Origin: an uncultured Erysipelotrichaceae bacterium
Lineage (GTDB): Bacteria > Bacillota_I > Bacilli_A > Erysipelotrichales > Erysipelotrichaceae
DNA: 51,793 bases
Direction of reading: 5' to 3'
Assembly (NCBI GenBank): GCA_944327135.1
Contig: CALVGQ010000007.1
Coordinates: forward strand, 1 to 51,793
Each line of letters starts with the position of its first letter. The first letter of the stretch is position 1. The notes beneath the pieces were generated by a model. That model saw nothing but the letters and a program-made list of their open reading frames with translations. It searched no databases and was not told where the DNA came from. Shown here piece after piece: positions 43,630 to 51,387 of the stretch. The translations under genes were made by a program, and so were the position numbers.

Positions 43630-43740
43630 ATTCTTTTCTCCTTGATCCCTTTCTTTTATTATAGCGAAATTGTCAAAGTGCGAACAGGAATTTTAAAAAG
43701 GACGCTTTTCTGTTAAACTAAATCTAAGGAGGAAGTCAAA

Positions 43741-44577
43741 ATGGAGATTGGACTTTGCAGCGGATTTGTGAAAAATTCCGATGATCTTGCGGCAGTCCGT
43801 CAGCTTTTAGAGTGGGGCTATCGACGGATCGATTACGGCTATAATGCCTATGCTTCTTTTTATGAAGGAAAAGACTGGAAGAACCATGCAGAGGCATTGA
43901 AAGCGCTGATGGAAGAATATGGAGCGAAGATCCATCAGATTCATGGACCATGGGTCCGTTATCTCGATGAGGAAAAGGATGTTCCAAAAAAACTTGCCCG
44001 GATTCAGCGTGGCATTGAGCTGTGCGGAGTTTTGGAATGCCCGATTTATGTAATGCATCCGGTCAAATTTAAAATTCCGGAGAAATATACCTTGGCTGAG
44101 GCACTGGAATACAACGTTCAGCTGTTTTCCTCTTTGATTCCGCTGGCGAAGAGAAATCATGTTCAAATTGCGCTTGAAAATCTGTATCGATACGATGAAA
44201 CGACCCGTTTAGGACTGAAAACCGGCTGCAATACAGCGGAAGAGCTGCTTCAGCTTTTGGATCGTTTGGATCGCAGTGTTTTTGGCATTTGCGTGGATAC
44301 GGGGCATGCGCTGATCAATCAGCTGGATCCTGCGGAAATGATCGAAAAGATCGGAAAGGATCTATTGACGGTTCATCTGCATGATAATGATCAGTATACT
44401 GATGCCCATCTGCCAATGACTTATGGAAAGCTGGATTGGCTGCGAATCATGCAGGCCTTGCGGAGGGTGGATTATCAGGGAGTCTTTTCGATGGAGGTCG
44501 TTGCCCGAGACGAACGGTTTGCTAAAGAAGAAGCGGCCTTGCTTCATGAACTGGCTGAAAAACTGGTGTCATATTAA
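43741..44577 (+). CDS. sugar phosphate isomerase/epimerase-like TIM-barrel protein
   Basis: A 278-residue protein of the xylose isomerase-like TIM-barrel (AP endonuclease 2) superfamily. Likely metal ligands are His in IHGPWVRYL, Glu in ALENLYRY, Asp/His in VDTGHA, His in VHLHDND and Glu in SMEVVAR. Members include hexulose epimerases and inosose-like dehydratases, and I cannot narrow it further. AAGGAGG is 7 nt from the ATG. A terminator follows, so it is monocistronic. Confidence 0.85.
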   Translation: MEIGLCSGFVKNSDDLAAVRQLLEWGYRRIDYGYNAYASFYEGKDWKNHAEALKALMEEYGAKIHQIHGPWVRYLDEEKDVPKKLARIQRGIELCGVLECPIYVMHPVKFKIPEKYTLAEALEYNVQLFSSLIPLAKRNHVQIALENLYRYDETTRLGLKTGCNTAEELLQLLDRLDRSVFGICVDTGHALINQLDPAEMIEKIGKDLLTVHLHDNDQYTDAHLPMTYGKLDWLRIMQALRRVDYQGVFSMEVVARDERFAKEEAALLHELAEKLVSY

Positions 44578-44609
44578 AAGGATTCCGAAATTATACGGAA
44601 TCCTTTTAA
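44576..44609. terminator. bidirectional terminator
   Basis: A 12-bp stem AAAAGGATTCCG/CGGAATCCTTTT with an 8-nt loop lies between the TIM-barrel gene and the convergent small gene. Confidence 0.85.
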
Positions 44610-44613
44610 TCAG

Positions 44614-44865
44614 TTATCCCTGCAACCCCTCAGCCTGACGTTCCATGTTTTCAACGACGATGTCATAGATTTCTCCCAGTGAGGCACAGTATTCCAGTAC
44701 TTTCCAGGGTTCATTGGTGTGAAAGTGAATTTTGATCAGTTCATCATCGCCAACGGCAAGAAGACAGTCGCCTTTGAAATTACGGGTAATGGTGTCATTG
44801 ATTTCATCTTCATTAAGATTTTTCCCGGAAATCAATAGCTGCGTATCAAATTTAAATTCCAGCAT
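44614..44865 (-). CDS. stand-alone FakA/YloV C-terminal-type domain
   Basis: An 83-residue protein that resembles only the C-terminal part of FakA/YloV (DAK2 fusion) proteins: FDTQLLISGKNL, DCLLAVGDDELIKIHFHTNEPWKVLEY and LGEIYDIVVENM follow the family pattern closely, including the HxHTN motif. FakA binds fatty acids through FakB and phosphorylates them; its middle and C-terminal domains interact with FakB. Here no kinase (DAK2) domain precedes it, and AGGAGGG is 5 nt before the ATG, so it is a true small gene rather than a truncated fragment. It could act as a regulator or decoy partner for FakB/DegV proteins. That is speculation. Confidence 0.75.
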   Translation of the reverse strand: MLEFKFDTQLLISGKNLNEDEINDTITRNFKGDCLLAVGDDELIKIHFHTNEPWKVLEYCASLGEIYDIVVENMERQAEGLQG

Positions 44866-45281
44866 CGGCTTCCCTCCTGTTTATTTCAGTATAGCACGCT
44901 TTGAAGAAGACCGGAAGATTCCAAAGGCAGTTGGGATCAAGATCAAAAAAAGCTCTTATGTTAAAACTGGTCGATTAAGCAAAAGATGTGGTTTTGCATT
45001 TTTGAACATGAAAGCGTTCTTTGAGATGCGTTCTCTCATTTCAAAAAGGAAACTGCAAGAAGTAAAAGAAAAGCATTCAGGAAAGAAAAAAAAGAGGATC
45101 GGATTCTGCCGGTCTGGCTTGCCGTATCGTCAATGTCCCTTTGTTTGGCTAGGAAGATTGGATTGCTTATTCGTATATGGGATAAGAGTCAGAAAAAAAT
45201 AGCGGAAACAACCAAATTTTGAAACAAAACCTCTTCGGGCTTGCGGTACAATAAATTCAAGCAATAAAAAGGAGGAATATT
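44866..45281. other. gap with no confident gene
   Basis: A 416-bp stretch. One forward frame stays open to a stop at 45202 and another carries a protein-like end (contains PVWLAVSSMSL, stop near 45219), but neither has a start site with a ribosome binding site, and neither resembles a family I know. They may be gene remnants. TACAAT at 45247-45252 is a possible -10 box for the next gene. Confidence 0.4.
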
Positions 45282-45882
45282 GATGCAACGAATGGCAATG
45301 AAGAGCCTTTCTTATCTTCCAGATTTTCCTTTTACGACCCAACGCAACAATGAGCAGGTAACCGTAACAAAAGAACAAACCTATGATGATTTTGATGTAG
45401 AACAGTACTGCTGGATCGGATTGGATCTTTCCGGTGTGACTCGGATGGTGGTGGAGATCGTCCAGGAAGAAATAAACCGGGTGATTGATCAAACCCAGCC
45501 GGGGCATTTGTTTATCAATCGGACCCATCCGCACAGCGGTCCTAATTTTACGCTGCATCCCAAGTTTAATCAGCAGGGACCGGAACGCCGCGAAGAGATA
45601 GCGCCCATTGTTTTCCATATTGGGAAAAAGGCGGCAGAGCTGGTTCAGGCCTGCAAGAAGGAACTGGTTCCGTTTACCAGTGAGATCAAGGTAAACCCTG
45701 ATCGTCGGCGGGCTGTCTGCTATATCAATGATCGGGTAAGTTATTTGGCAGAACGCAAGGAATATGGAAAGAACTTTGAAAGTCTTTCCAGCATCATTCC
45801 AATGGGGATGCCAAAGGTATTGACAGAAATGATGATCAAAGAGCTGGATCAGTTCGATCTTATGGAAAGGGAAAAACAATGA
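45282..45882 (+). CDS. miniature ceramidase-like protein C (internally shortened)
   Basis: A protein of about 200 residues that aligns by motif with both ends of the two 400-residue ceramidase-like proteins. The N-terminal part has LDLSG and RTHPHSGPNF (His at 82 and 84), matching DVSG and ATHTHSGP in protein A. The C-terminal part has NDRVSYLAERKEYG, matching NGEVGYLVEKSDYQ of protein B including the Tyr. About 200 residues between are missing, with the second zinc His, the Ser nucleophile and the Glu ligand. It therefore should not be a classic ceramidase; it may bind a ligand or use different chemistry. AAGGAGG is 8 nt from the ATG, the frame is intact, and its end overlaps the aldose-epimerase-like gene by 4 bp. 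Confidence 0.65.
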
Positions 45883-46721
45883 AAACAATCCTGTTAGAAA
45901 ATGAAGTCTGTCTGGCAGAAATCAGTGCTCAGGCTGCCGAGGTTCACCGATTTTATGATAAGTCACGCGGAATTGAAACGATTTGGTGCGGGGACCCGCA
46001 GCATTGGGCTAACCGCAATCCGATTCTGTTTCCGCATCTGGGCTCGCTTCCGCAAGGCAAAATGGTGATTGAAGGAAAGGAATATCATTCCGGAAATCAT
46101 GGCTTTGCCCGGCATGCCCTTTTTGAATGGGGAACGATCGAGGCAGACCGGGTTTCTTTGGTTTTAACGAATACCGCAGAGCGCAAAGCGCAGGAATATC
46201 CTTTTGATTTCAAGCTGGAAGTGGTTTATCAGCTGATACAGAAATGTCTGAAGATGACGATTACAGTGACGAATCTGGATTCGCAGAAGCTTCCGTTTGA
46301 AATTGGCCTGCATCCGGCTTTTGCGGTTCCTTTAGAACGATTTGAACAATTTTGGATCGAGTTTGAGCAGCCGGAACAGGCAGAAGCAGAGCTGCGCTCA
46401 AAGGAACCCTTTTTATTAAAAGGCCGGATGCTGAAGTTTGCGGATCGTCCGTTTGAGCGCTCTAAAGCGTTATTTTTTCAAGGATTGAAATCCCGCTGGT
46501 GCACGCTGACCGATGGAAATTACGGACTGCGGGTCAAAATCGAGCACATGGAAAAAGTAGGTTTCTGGCGTCCAAACAGTGAGGCGCCGATGGTGTGCAT
46601 CGAGCCATGGCTGCCGCTGAATACATTGGCTCGGCAGGATACCTTTGGCCGCGGCAAAGAAAATTGGCTGCTTTTGCCCAAGGCGTCTTTCTCCTTTGAA
46701 ACTTATTATGAAATCATATAA
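45879..46721 (+). CDS. aldose 1-epimerase family protein (LacX-like)
   Basis: A 280-residue galactose-mutarotase-fold protein. NRNPILFPHLGSLPQGKM and YHSGNHGFARHALFEW are typical of the LacX-like branch; the catalytic His pair would be in HGFAR and LHPAFAVPL, and Glu in CIEPW. It interconverts anomers of aldoses or sugar phosphates in the cytoplasm. Translation is coupled to the miniature ceramidase-like gene, so they probably act on the same sugar. A terminator follows. Confidence 0.88.
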   Translation: MKTILLENEVCLAEISAQAAEVHRFYDKSRGIETIWCGDPQHWANRNPILFPHLGSLPQGKMVIEGKEYHSGNHGFARHALFEWGTIEADRVSLVLTNTAERKAQEYPFDFKLEVVYQLIQKCLKMTITVTNLDSQKLPFEIGLHPAFAVPLERFEQFWIEFEQPEQAEAELRSKEPFLLKGRMLKFADRPFERSKALFFQGLKSRWCTLTDGNYGLRVKIEHMEKVGFWRPNSEAPMVCIEPWLPLNTLARQDTFGRGKENWLLLPKASFSFETYYEII

Positions 46722-46745
46722 AATCCCGGCGAACCGGGGTTTTTA
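46721..46745 (+). terminator. terminator after the epimerase-like gene
   Basis: Stem AAATCCCGG/CCGGGGTTT (one G-T pair) with a CGAA tetraloop and a T run. Confidence 0.82.
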
Positions 46746-46819
46746 TTCTTGGTGGAAGGGTTTGTATCAAACTGGGATTTCATGTAAGATAAAGGAAAGA
46801 GGAAGGGGAGGGAGCGCCA

Positions 46820-47284
46820 ATGAAGCTTCAGGATTTTGAGGAATATCGGGAAAATAACCGGCTGGAAGCAAAAAAGGCGCTGGGTGGTCTTCCGGAGAGC
46901 TTATGGGAGACGGTTTCGGCCTTTGCGAACACTCGGGGCGGGGTGATCTTTTTAGGCGTGGAGGAATATCCCGATCATTCTCTGCACCCGATCGATTTGC
47001 CGGATCCGCAGCGGTTGGTGGATGAATTCTGGCAGATCATTCAGGATCCTCGACGGTTTAGCTCCTGTATTCTGAAAAAAAAGGATGTGCAGATCATTGA
47101 ACTGGAAGGCAAGCATATCGTCCGGATCTTTGTGCCGCATGCTTCCCGTTTACAGCGTCCGGTTTATATGGGAACCGATCCGTTTTCTGGCAGTTATCGC
47201 CGCAATGGTGAAGGCGATTATCGGATGAGCCCGGATGAAGTGAAACAGTGGCTGAAACAGCAGACAAAGGAGGATGAGCGATGA
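46820..47284 (+). CDS. AlbA_2 (Schlafen-type) domain protein, stand-alone
   Basis: A 154-residue protein that consists almost only of an AlbA_2 domain: ENNRLEAKKALGGLPES, SAFANTRGGVIFLGVEE and, at the end, YRRNGEGDYRMSPDEV are the family blocks. The domain binds nucleic acid or divalent metal and is usually joined to a C-terminal ATPase-like and winged-helix part in proteins of about 400-480 residues, absent here. GGGAGGG is 8 nt before the ATG. It overlaps the next gene by 4 bp. It may be a small regulator or part of a defence or stress function, which is not certain. Confidence 0.75.
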   Translation: MKLQDFEEYRENNRLEAKKALGGLPESLWETVSAFANTRGGVIFLGVEEYPDHSLHPIDLPDPQRLVDEFWQIIQDPRRFSSCILKKKDVQIIELEGKHIVRIFVPHASRLQRPVYMGTDPFSGSYRRNGEGDYRMSPDEVKQWLKQQTKEDER

Positions 47285-47619
47285 CCAGACGATGGAAATG
47301 GTGCTTAGGAATTTGGAGCTTTTTGGTGCTGTGCGGCTTTGTGGTTTTGAAGCTGCTGCAGATCGAAACGCTGCTGTGGCTTTGGGGGATCATCCTGATA
47401 TTATCTGGGCTGCTTTTTTTGACAGAGACCCGCTCAGCCCGCTTCTTTTCTTCCATTACCGGTCAGCCGGCGCTGGATGCTTATGCGATGGAAGATCTGG
47501 AACAGCGGGAAAAATTGCTGCGGAATCAAAGAGATGGCTTGAATGATTGCAATGCGAAAATCCTACTGATGCTTCTGATGCCAATCGTATGCCTGCTTTT
47601 GGATTATTTTGTCTTATAA
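47281..47619 (+). CDS. small membrane protein of unknown function
   Basis: A 112-residue protein with three predicted transmembrane segments (about 10-22, 27-44 and 93-111) and a central cytoplasmic or external helix rich in Glu, Gln and Arg (about 65-88). It is translationally coupled to the AlbA_2 gene by ATGA overlap. I do not recognise the family. Confidence 0.7.
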   Translation: MTRRWKWCLGIWSFLVLCGFVVLKLLQIETLLWLWGIILILSGLLFLTETRSARFFSSITGQPALDAYAMEDLEQREKLLRNQRDGLNDCNAKILLMLLMPIVCLLLDYFVL

Positions 47620-47655
47620 AACTGAAAAATCTCGATTTCAATTGGAACGGAGGAT

Positions 47656-47682
47656 AAAAAAGACCGGATTTCCGGTCTTTTT
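47656..47682. terminator. bidirectional terminator
   Basis: A 12-bp stem AAAAAGACCGGA/TCCGGTCTTTTT with a tight 2-3-nt loop between convergent genes. Confidence 0.85.
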
Positions 47683-47705
47683 GAATTATTGAAGATCATA
47701 AACGA

Positions 47706-48578
47706 TTATTTCTGGTCAAGATCGATCAGTTCATATTCGCGGCTTCCATAACCCAATGCTGCGGCCGCTTCGATCGTGTGGATGCCGTTGCGGGATTCGA
47801 TCCGCTCGATCAGATGTTTCTTTCCTTCATCTTCGCAGCGGTATACCAAATCGATGCAGGCCTGATCCAGAGCAATCGGATCCAACGAGGAAAGAATACC
47901 GATGTCCCGGATCTTTGGATCTTCTGCGACAGCACAGCAGTCGCAGTCGACGGACATGTTGCACATGACGTTGATGAAGGCAATGTTGTCCTTTTCATAG
48001 TCCACGATGGATTGGGCTGCATCAGCCATGGCTTCCAGGAAACGGTCATGATCGGCGGTCCAGATTTCTTCCGGAACCCCGGCACCATGGATATAAGCTT
48101 TCCCGTAGCTTGAAGCGATTCCAATCGAGATATTTTTCAAAGCGCCGCCATAACCTCCCATCGGATGTCCTTTGAAATGAGAAAGAACCAGCAGGGAATC
48201 ATAATTGGCCAGATGTTTTCCGACATAGTTTTTCTGGATGACTTTGCCGTTGGGAATGCTCAGTTCCATCTCCCCTTCTTCATCCATGATATCCACCTTG
48301 CAAAGATCGCACCAGCCATGCAGCTTCATCGTGGCCCAGTGCTTTTCGGTCGTATTGCGTTCTCCTTCGTAGGCGGTGTTGCATTCAACAATGGTGCCGT
48401 GCACATGTTCAATAATGTTTTTCATGAATGCCGGACGAAGAAAATTCTGATTGCCGACTTCTCCGCTATGCAGCTTGACTGCTACGTTTCCCTTCAGGGA
48501 ACGTCCGAGAACTTCATACATTGTGATCATTTTTTCCGGTGTGATTTCTTTTGTGAAATAAACCTTTGATTTTTCCAT
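47706..48578 (-). CDS. DUF362 domain protein
   Basis: A 290-residue cytoplasmic protein of the DUF362 family, often annotated as a putative Fe-S-cluster-associated protein. KLHSGEVGNQNFLRPAF, ECNTAYEGERNTT and LSHFKGHPMGGYGGALKNISIG are the conserved blocks, and a cysteine-rich patch is at VDCDCCAVAEDP. It lacks the C-terminal ferredoxin domain present in longer members. The function is unknown; conserved Asp and Cys suggest a redox or metal role. AAGGAGG is 8 nt before the start. It stands alone. Confidence 0.85.
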   Translation of the reverse strand: MEKSKVYFTKEITPEKMITMYEVLGRSLKGNVAVKLHSGEVGNQNFLRPAFMKNIIEHVHGTIVECNTAYEGERNTTEKHWATMKLHGWCDLCKVDIMDEEGEMELSIPNGKVIQKNYVGKHLANYDSLLVLSHFKGHPMGGYGGALKNISIGIASSYGKAYIHGAGVPEEIWTADHDRFLEAMADAAQSIVDYEKDNIAFINVMCNMSVDCDCCAVAEDPKIRDIGILSSLDPIALDQACIDLVYRCEDEGKKHLIERIESRNGIHTIEAAAALGYGSREYELIDLDQK

Positions 48579-48686
48579 GGTGTCACCCTCCTTGCAGTGA
48601 ATTCAGAAAGAATCATTCCTGTACTTCTATCTTACATCCGGCAGTATAGGGCTCGTCAACAGGAAATGATGATTTATCTTAAAAAT

Positions 48687-49214
48687 TTAAGATCCCGGAT
48701 GGATCGCGGGCGAAAAAGAATCGGGATTCAGGCTCACCGCAGTTTGATGCTGGATCTGGATGACTTGATCAAAATAAGCCAGCTGTTTCAAATCGATGTG
48801 ATGAGAAACATAAAGCACGGCATATTCTTGATTTTGCAGAAAAAGATCTTCAATGAGGCGAAGGTTTTCTTTGTCTAAAACCGAGGTTCCTTCGTCGATC
48901 AAGAAAACCTTTTTTTCTGAAATAAGGCACGGGCAATCAGAAACCGCTGGAGCTGACCGCAGAAAAATTGTTGTTGAGCTCCTAGATCGGAGTGTGAAGT
49001 CCTTGTTCCAGATTGCGGACTGCGCAATCCAGGTTCAATTGCTTCAGCAGCTGCATGACTTCTTCTTCGTTTCCTTGTTCCTGAAAGGTAATGTTATATA
49101 GCAGGCTTTCATTGAATAGATGATCCTGCTGCTTGATATAGAAAATCTGATCATACAAGCTGGTAAGATCGACCTGGGCAAGCTCGATGCCGTTGATGCA
49201 GATGGCCCCGGAAT
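48687..49214 (-). pseudogene. ABC transporter ATPase remnant
   Basis: Read on the reverse strand, this stretch encodes the second part of an exporter-type nucleotide-binding domain in pieces: YSGAICINGIELAQVDLTSL, then LYNITFQEQ, a stop near 48985, FCGQLQRFLIARALFQ (the signature region), a frameshift at a run of A residues near 48910-48920, and FLIDEGTSVLDKEN to YVSHHID (Walker B and H-loop). Walker A and everything before it are missing. It is joined at about 49214 to a HAD phosphatase fragment, with an in-frame join that is not natural, so a deletion has probably fused the two genes. Confidence 0.8.
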
Positions 49215-49712
49215 AATTGCTGCTTGAGCTGTTCTAATTGTTCGTTTCGTACATAAACCTGGGTCCGAGTGATTCCATGGTTGGGATCTAACAAAGCAAG
49301 ATCCGGGATCTGGATCGATCGTTCAGCTTCAAGGCGAAAAAGACCGGTATGCAGCGGGTAGGCATTCGGCCTGTTCCAGCACCATTGTCCGTAAAGCTCG
49401 GTGGCAATTCCGACATCAAGGGAAGTGCTTTCGATCCAACGGCAAAGCTCGATAAACACGCGGCAAGGCAGAATGGTTTGGACGATTTCCTTGGAGGACA
49501 GACGGATTTCGGCGCCGTTGGCCCCAAGATAGGGAAAATTAAAACCGAGTTTTTTTTAACCGGGGAGTGTGATGAAGGCCTCTGGCGCTGGCAACGGCAA
49601 ATTGGTTTCCGGCTGCGATCCACTGATGAACCGCTGCGATACTGCGTTTTTGCTGGGCAGGATTTGAAATCGGATAGAATGTTCTGCCTAAATCAAAAAG
49701 CAAAAGTTTCAT
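49215..49712 (-). pseudogene. HAD (Cof-type) phosphatase remnant
   Basis: The start at 49712 has AGGAAG upstream and encodes KLLLFDLGRTFYP, where the second catalytic Asp of motif I (DxDGT) has become Arg. GNQFAVASARGLHH matches motif II. A shift at a run of eight A residues near 49551-49558 separates this from YLGANGAEIRL and the cap domain to RNEQLEQLKQQ. The C-terminal motifs III and IV are absent, replaced by the ABC ATPase remnant. The damaged motif I shows that it was inactive in any case. Confidence 0.8.
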
Positions 49713-49777
49713 TGTTTTTTCTTCCTGCTTTGAGCATAACAAAAGCGAGGAAAAGAGATCTCTGCCGTAAAGAAAGT

Positions 49778-51031
49778 TTATTTCTGGCTGCGCAGCAGAC
49801 GAATCAGCTGGTTTTGATAGCTGAGGATTCGATCCGGAAAAAGTGCTTGCGGATTTTCCTGGAGAATCCATTCCAGAATAAAGACTTGTTCGGCCTCGCC
49901 TTCACTAAGAAGTGCTTGCTGATAAGCTTTTTCTAAAAGATCCAGAGCCGTGGAAGAATCGGAAAAAAGGGCCTGGGCCCACAGGCGATAGTAAAGAGGG
50001 GGCTCAAGCTCAAGCAGAAGGCGCTGGGTTTGTTTGGCCTGCCGTTTATCGTGAAGCTTGTAGGCAGAAATCATCATAAAATAAAGAATCCTGGCATCCT
50101 GTGGGAAAAGCGCGGATGCCGTTTTTAAACAGGCAGCATAATCCTTCAGATAAAAAGAAGCGGTACAGAGATTGATTTGCAATGGCTTTTTTAATGTTGG
50201 CTGATCGAGCAGATCGGATAATTCCAAGGCGCGCTGGGATTGTTTGATGGCGTTTTGATACTGTCGCATTTGCGTATAGAGAAAGCTTAGCTGTGCTTCA
50301 CATTGTAATGAAAGCCGGTAATGATTGCTTTGATCAAAATAATCCTTGGCTTTTCGATTGGCGAAGATGGCTTTGGTGAAATCGTTTGTTTTTCCCTGAA
50401 TCAAAGACGCCTGATAAAACAGCAGTCCGACCAAGCCATATTTCAGATCCTCAGCGGCTTTGGCGGTAAAGGCGCATTCCAGTCCGGTCTCGAATTGATC
50501 GAACGCTTCATGGAGCTGATGGTTTTGGGCAAGATGAAGGCCTTTAAATAGATGGAAGCATTTTTTCTGCATGCCATCCAGTGCCGAATCCATCATTTTC
50601 AGATTGGATTCGAGTTCTTCCAGGGAAGCGGAACCATGCAAAACAGCGAGGATGTACTCGGCAAGAAGAGAATAGGGATAGGCAAAGGACGTTTTGAATT
50701 CTGAATTTTGAAGTGATAATAAAAAAGTTTCGGCTTCGCTTTTTTGAGCGAAATAGGCATATAAAAAATCAGAAAAGAGCTGTCTTGCCTGTTCTATAAG
50801 AGAATAAGAAGGATTGAAGGAAAGGGATAAGGTTGAAAAGACGGCAGTGAGGGCATGCCAGGAAAGCTTCTTTTTTCCTCGCTCAATTTCTGAAAGAGAT
50901 TGCTGGGAAATCCCTGAGAGCGCGGCTAAATGTTCAGTGCTGAAGCCTCTTTCTTTTTTGGTTTTTCGAATCAAAGCACCGATGATTTTCGCTTGCTGCG
51001 GATCGATTCCATCTTTTTCTGTAAAGGGCAT
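49778..51031 (-). CDS. XRE-family regulator with TPR-like repeat domain
   Basis: A 417-residue regulator. The N-terminal helix-turn-helix (about 17-65, LAALSGISQQSLSEIERGKKK) is of the XRE/Cro type. The rest is a helical array of tetratricopeptide-like repeats (e.g. AIKQSQRALELSDLL and YFMMISAYKLHDKRQAKQ), as in RRNPP regulators (Rgg, PlcR, Rap) that respond to small peptides. No short peptide gene with a good ribosome binding site is apparent next to it, although such genes are hard to see. The start at 51031 has AAGGAG 8 nt upstream; a start at 51061 lacks a site. Peptide sensing is inferred. Confidence 0.85.
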   Translation of the reverse strand: MPFTEKDGIDPQQAKIIGALIRKTKKERGFSTEHLAALSGISQQSLSEIERGKKKLSWHALTAVFSTLSLSFNPSYSLIEQARQLFSDFLYAYFAQKSEAETFLLSLQNSEFKTSFAYPYSLLAEYILAVLHGSASLEELESNLKMMDSALDGMQKKCFHLFKGLHLAQNHQLHEAFDQFETGLECAFTAKAAEDLKYGLVGLLFYQASLIQGKTNDFTKAIFANRKAKDYFDQSNHYRLSLQCEAQLSFLYTQMRQYQNAIKQSQRALELSDLLDQPTLKKPLQINLCTASFYLKDYAACLKTASALFPQDARILYFMMISAYKLHDKRQAKQTQRLLLELEPPLYYRLWAQALFSDSSTALDLLEKAYQQALLSEGEAEQVFILEWILQENPQALFPDRILSYQNQLIRLLRSQK

Positions 51032-51078
51032 AGGTTCTTCTCCTTCTTGCTTATATTCCATTAATATGAGTTGAAAAT

Positions 51079-51112
51079 AAAAAAACGCGATGAGCCAGCA
51101 GGGACTTTCGCG
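51079..51112 (-). terminator. terminator after tRNA-Val
   Basis: On the reverse strand a stem CGCGA/TCGCG (51108-51112 with 51086-51090) closes an inner imperfect hairpin and is followed by seven U residues (51079-51085). Confidence 0.75.
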
Positions 51113-51122
51113 GTCTATTTCA

Positions 51123-51198
51123 TGGTGGACGTTAAGGGACTCGAACCCCTGACCCCTTCCACGTCAAGGAAGTGCTCTCCCAACTGAGCTAAACGTCC
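51123..51198 (-). tRNA. tRNA-Val (anticodon GAC)
   Basis: A complete cloverleaf on the reverse strand. The acceptor arm pairs GGACGTT (51192-51198) with AACGTCC (51127-51133); the discriminator is A and CCA is encoded (51123-51125). The D-arm has AGCTCAGTTGGGAGAGC, the anticodon arm is CTTCC-TTGACGT-GGAAG, giving GAC (Val, GUC/GUU), and the T-arm contains GGTTCGAGTCC. The gene is intact and not split by the neighbouring insertion sequence, whose left end lies about 90 bp upstream of it. Confidence 0.96.
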
Positions 51199-51265
51199 GT
51201 GCTCATAAATGATAACAAATCCCTTCTTTTTTCGCAAGTCCCTTTTTAAAAAAGCGGTCTGGAGG

Positions 51266-51281
51266 ATTGTAGCGCTACAAT
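51266..51281. repeat. 16-bp perfect palindrome near the IS left edge
   Basis: ATTGTAGCGCTACAAT is a perfect palindrome just upstream of the insertion sequence. It could be part of the target site or a regulator site; the element's exact end cannot be set because the right end is outside the window. Confidence 0.4.
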
Positions 51282-51310
51282 ACATCTTGGACAGTAGAAT
51301 AAAAAAAGAG

Positions 51311-51387
51311 ATGAAGGATACGGCCTCAATCGGTTATAGTTGAGTTGTCACACAAAACTTACCGAGAAAGGAGACCATATCCTTCAT
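51311..51387 (+). promoter_or_regulatory. inverted repeat masking the transposase start
   Basis: The left arm (51311-51327, from ATGAAGGATA) pairs with the right arm (51371-51387, ending in TATCCTTCAT) over 17 positions with two mismatches, the outer 10 bp being perfect. The right arm includes the last bases of the GGAG site and the first two bases of the ATG start codon. In an RNA that reads in from outside the element, this stem would hide the translation start. Confidence 0.6.

Noticed and set aside
43658-43676. TTGACA and TATAAT boxes before the MalY-type gene
   Set aside because: Both hexamers are perfect on the reverse strand but only 7 bp apart, too close to form one promoter. TATAAT alone may serve with a weak upstream box.
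44732-45202. A 156-codon forward frame
   Set aside because: Its first third is antisense to the FakA-C-like gene, and the rest has no start site or recognisable motif.
45130-45888. A 252-codon open frame on the reverse strand
   Set aside because: It lies opposite the miniature ceramidase-like gene, which has a strong ribosome binding site and family motifs. The reverse product has a low-complexity, antisense-like composition rich in His, Phe and Gln.
51126-51290. A genomic island integrated at tRNA-Val
   Set aside because: The tRNA is complete and no integrase or repeated tRNA 3' end is visible; the neighbouring element is a simple insertion sequence.
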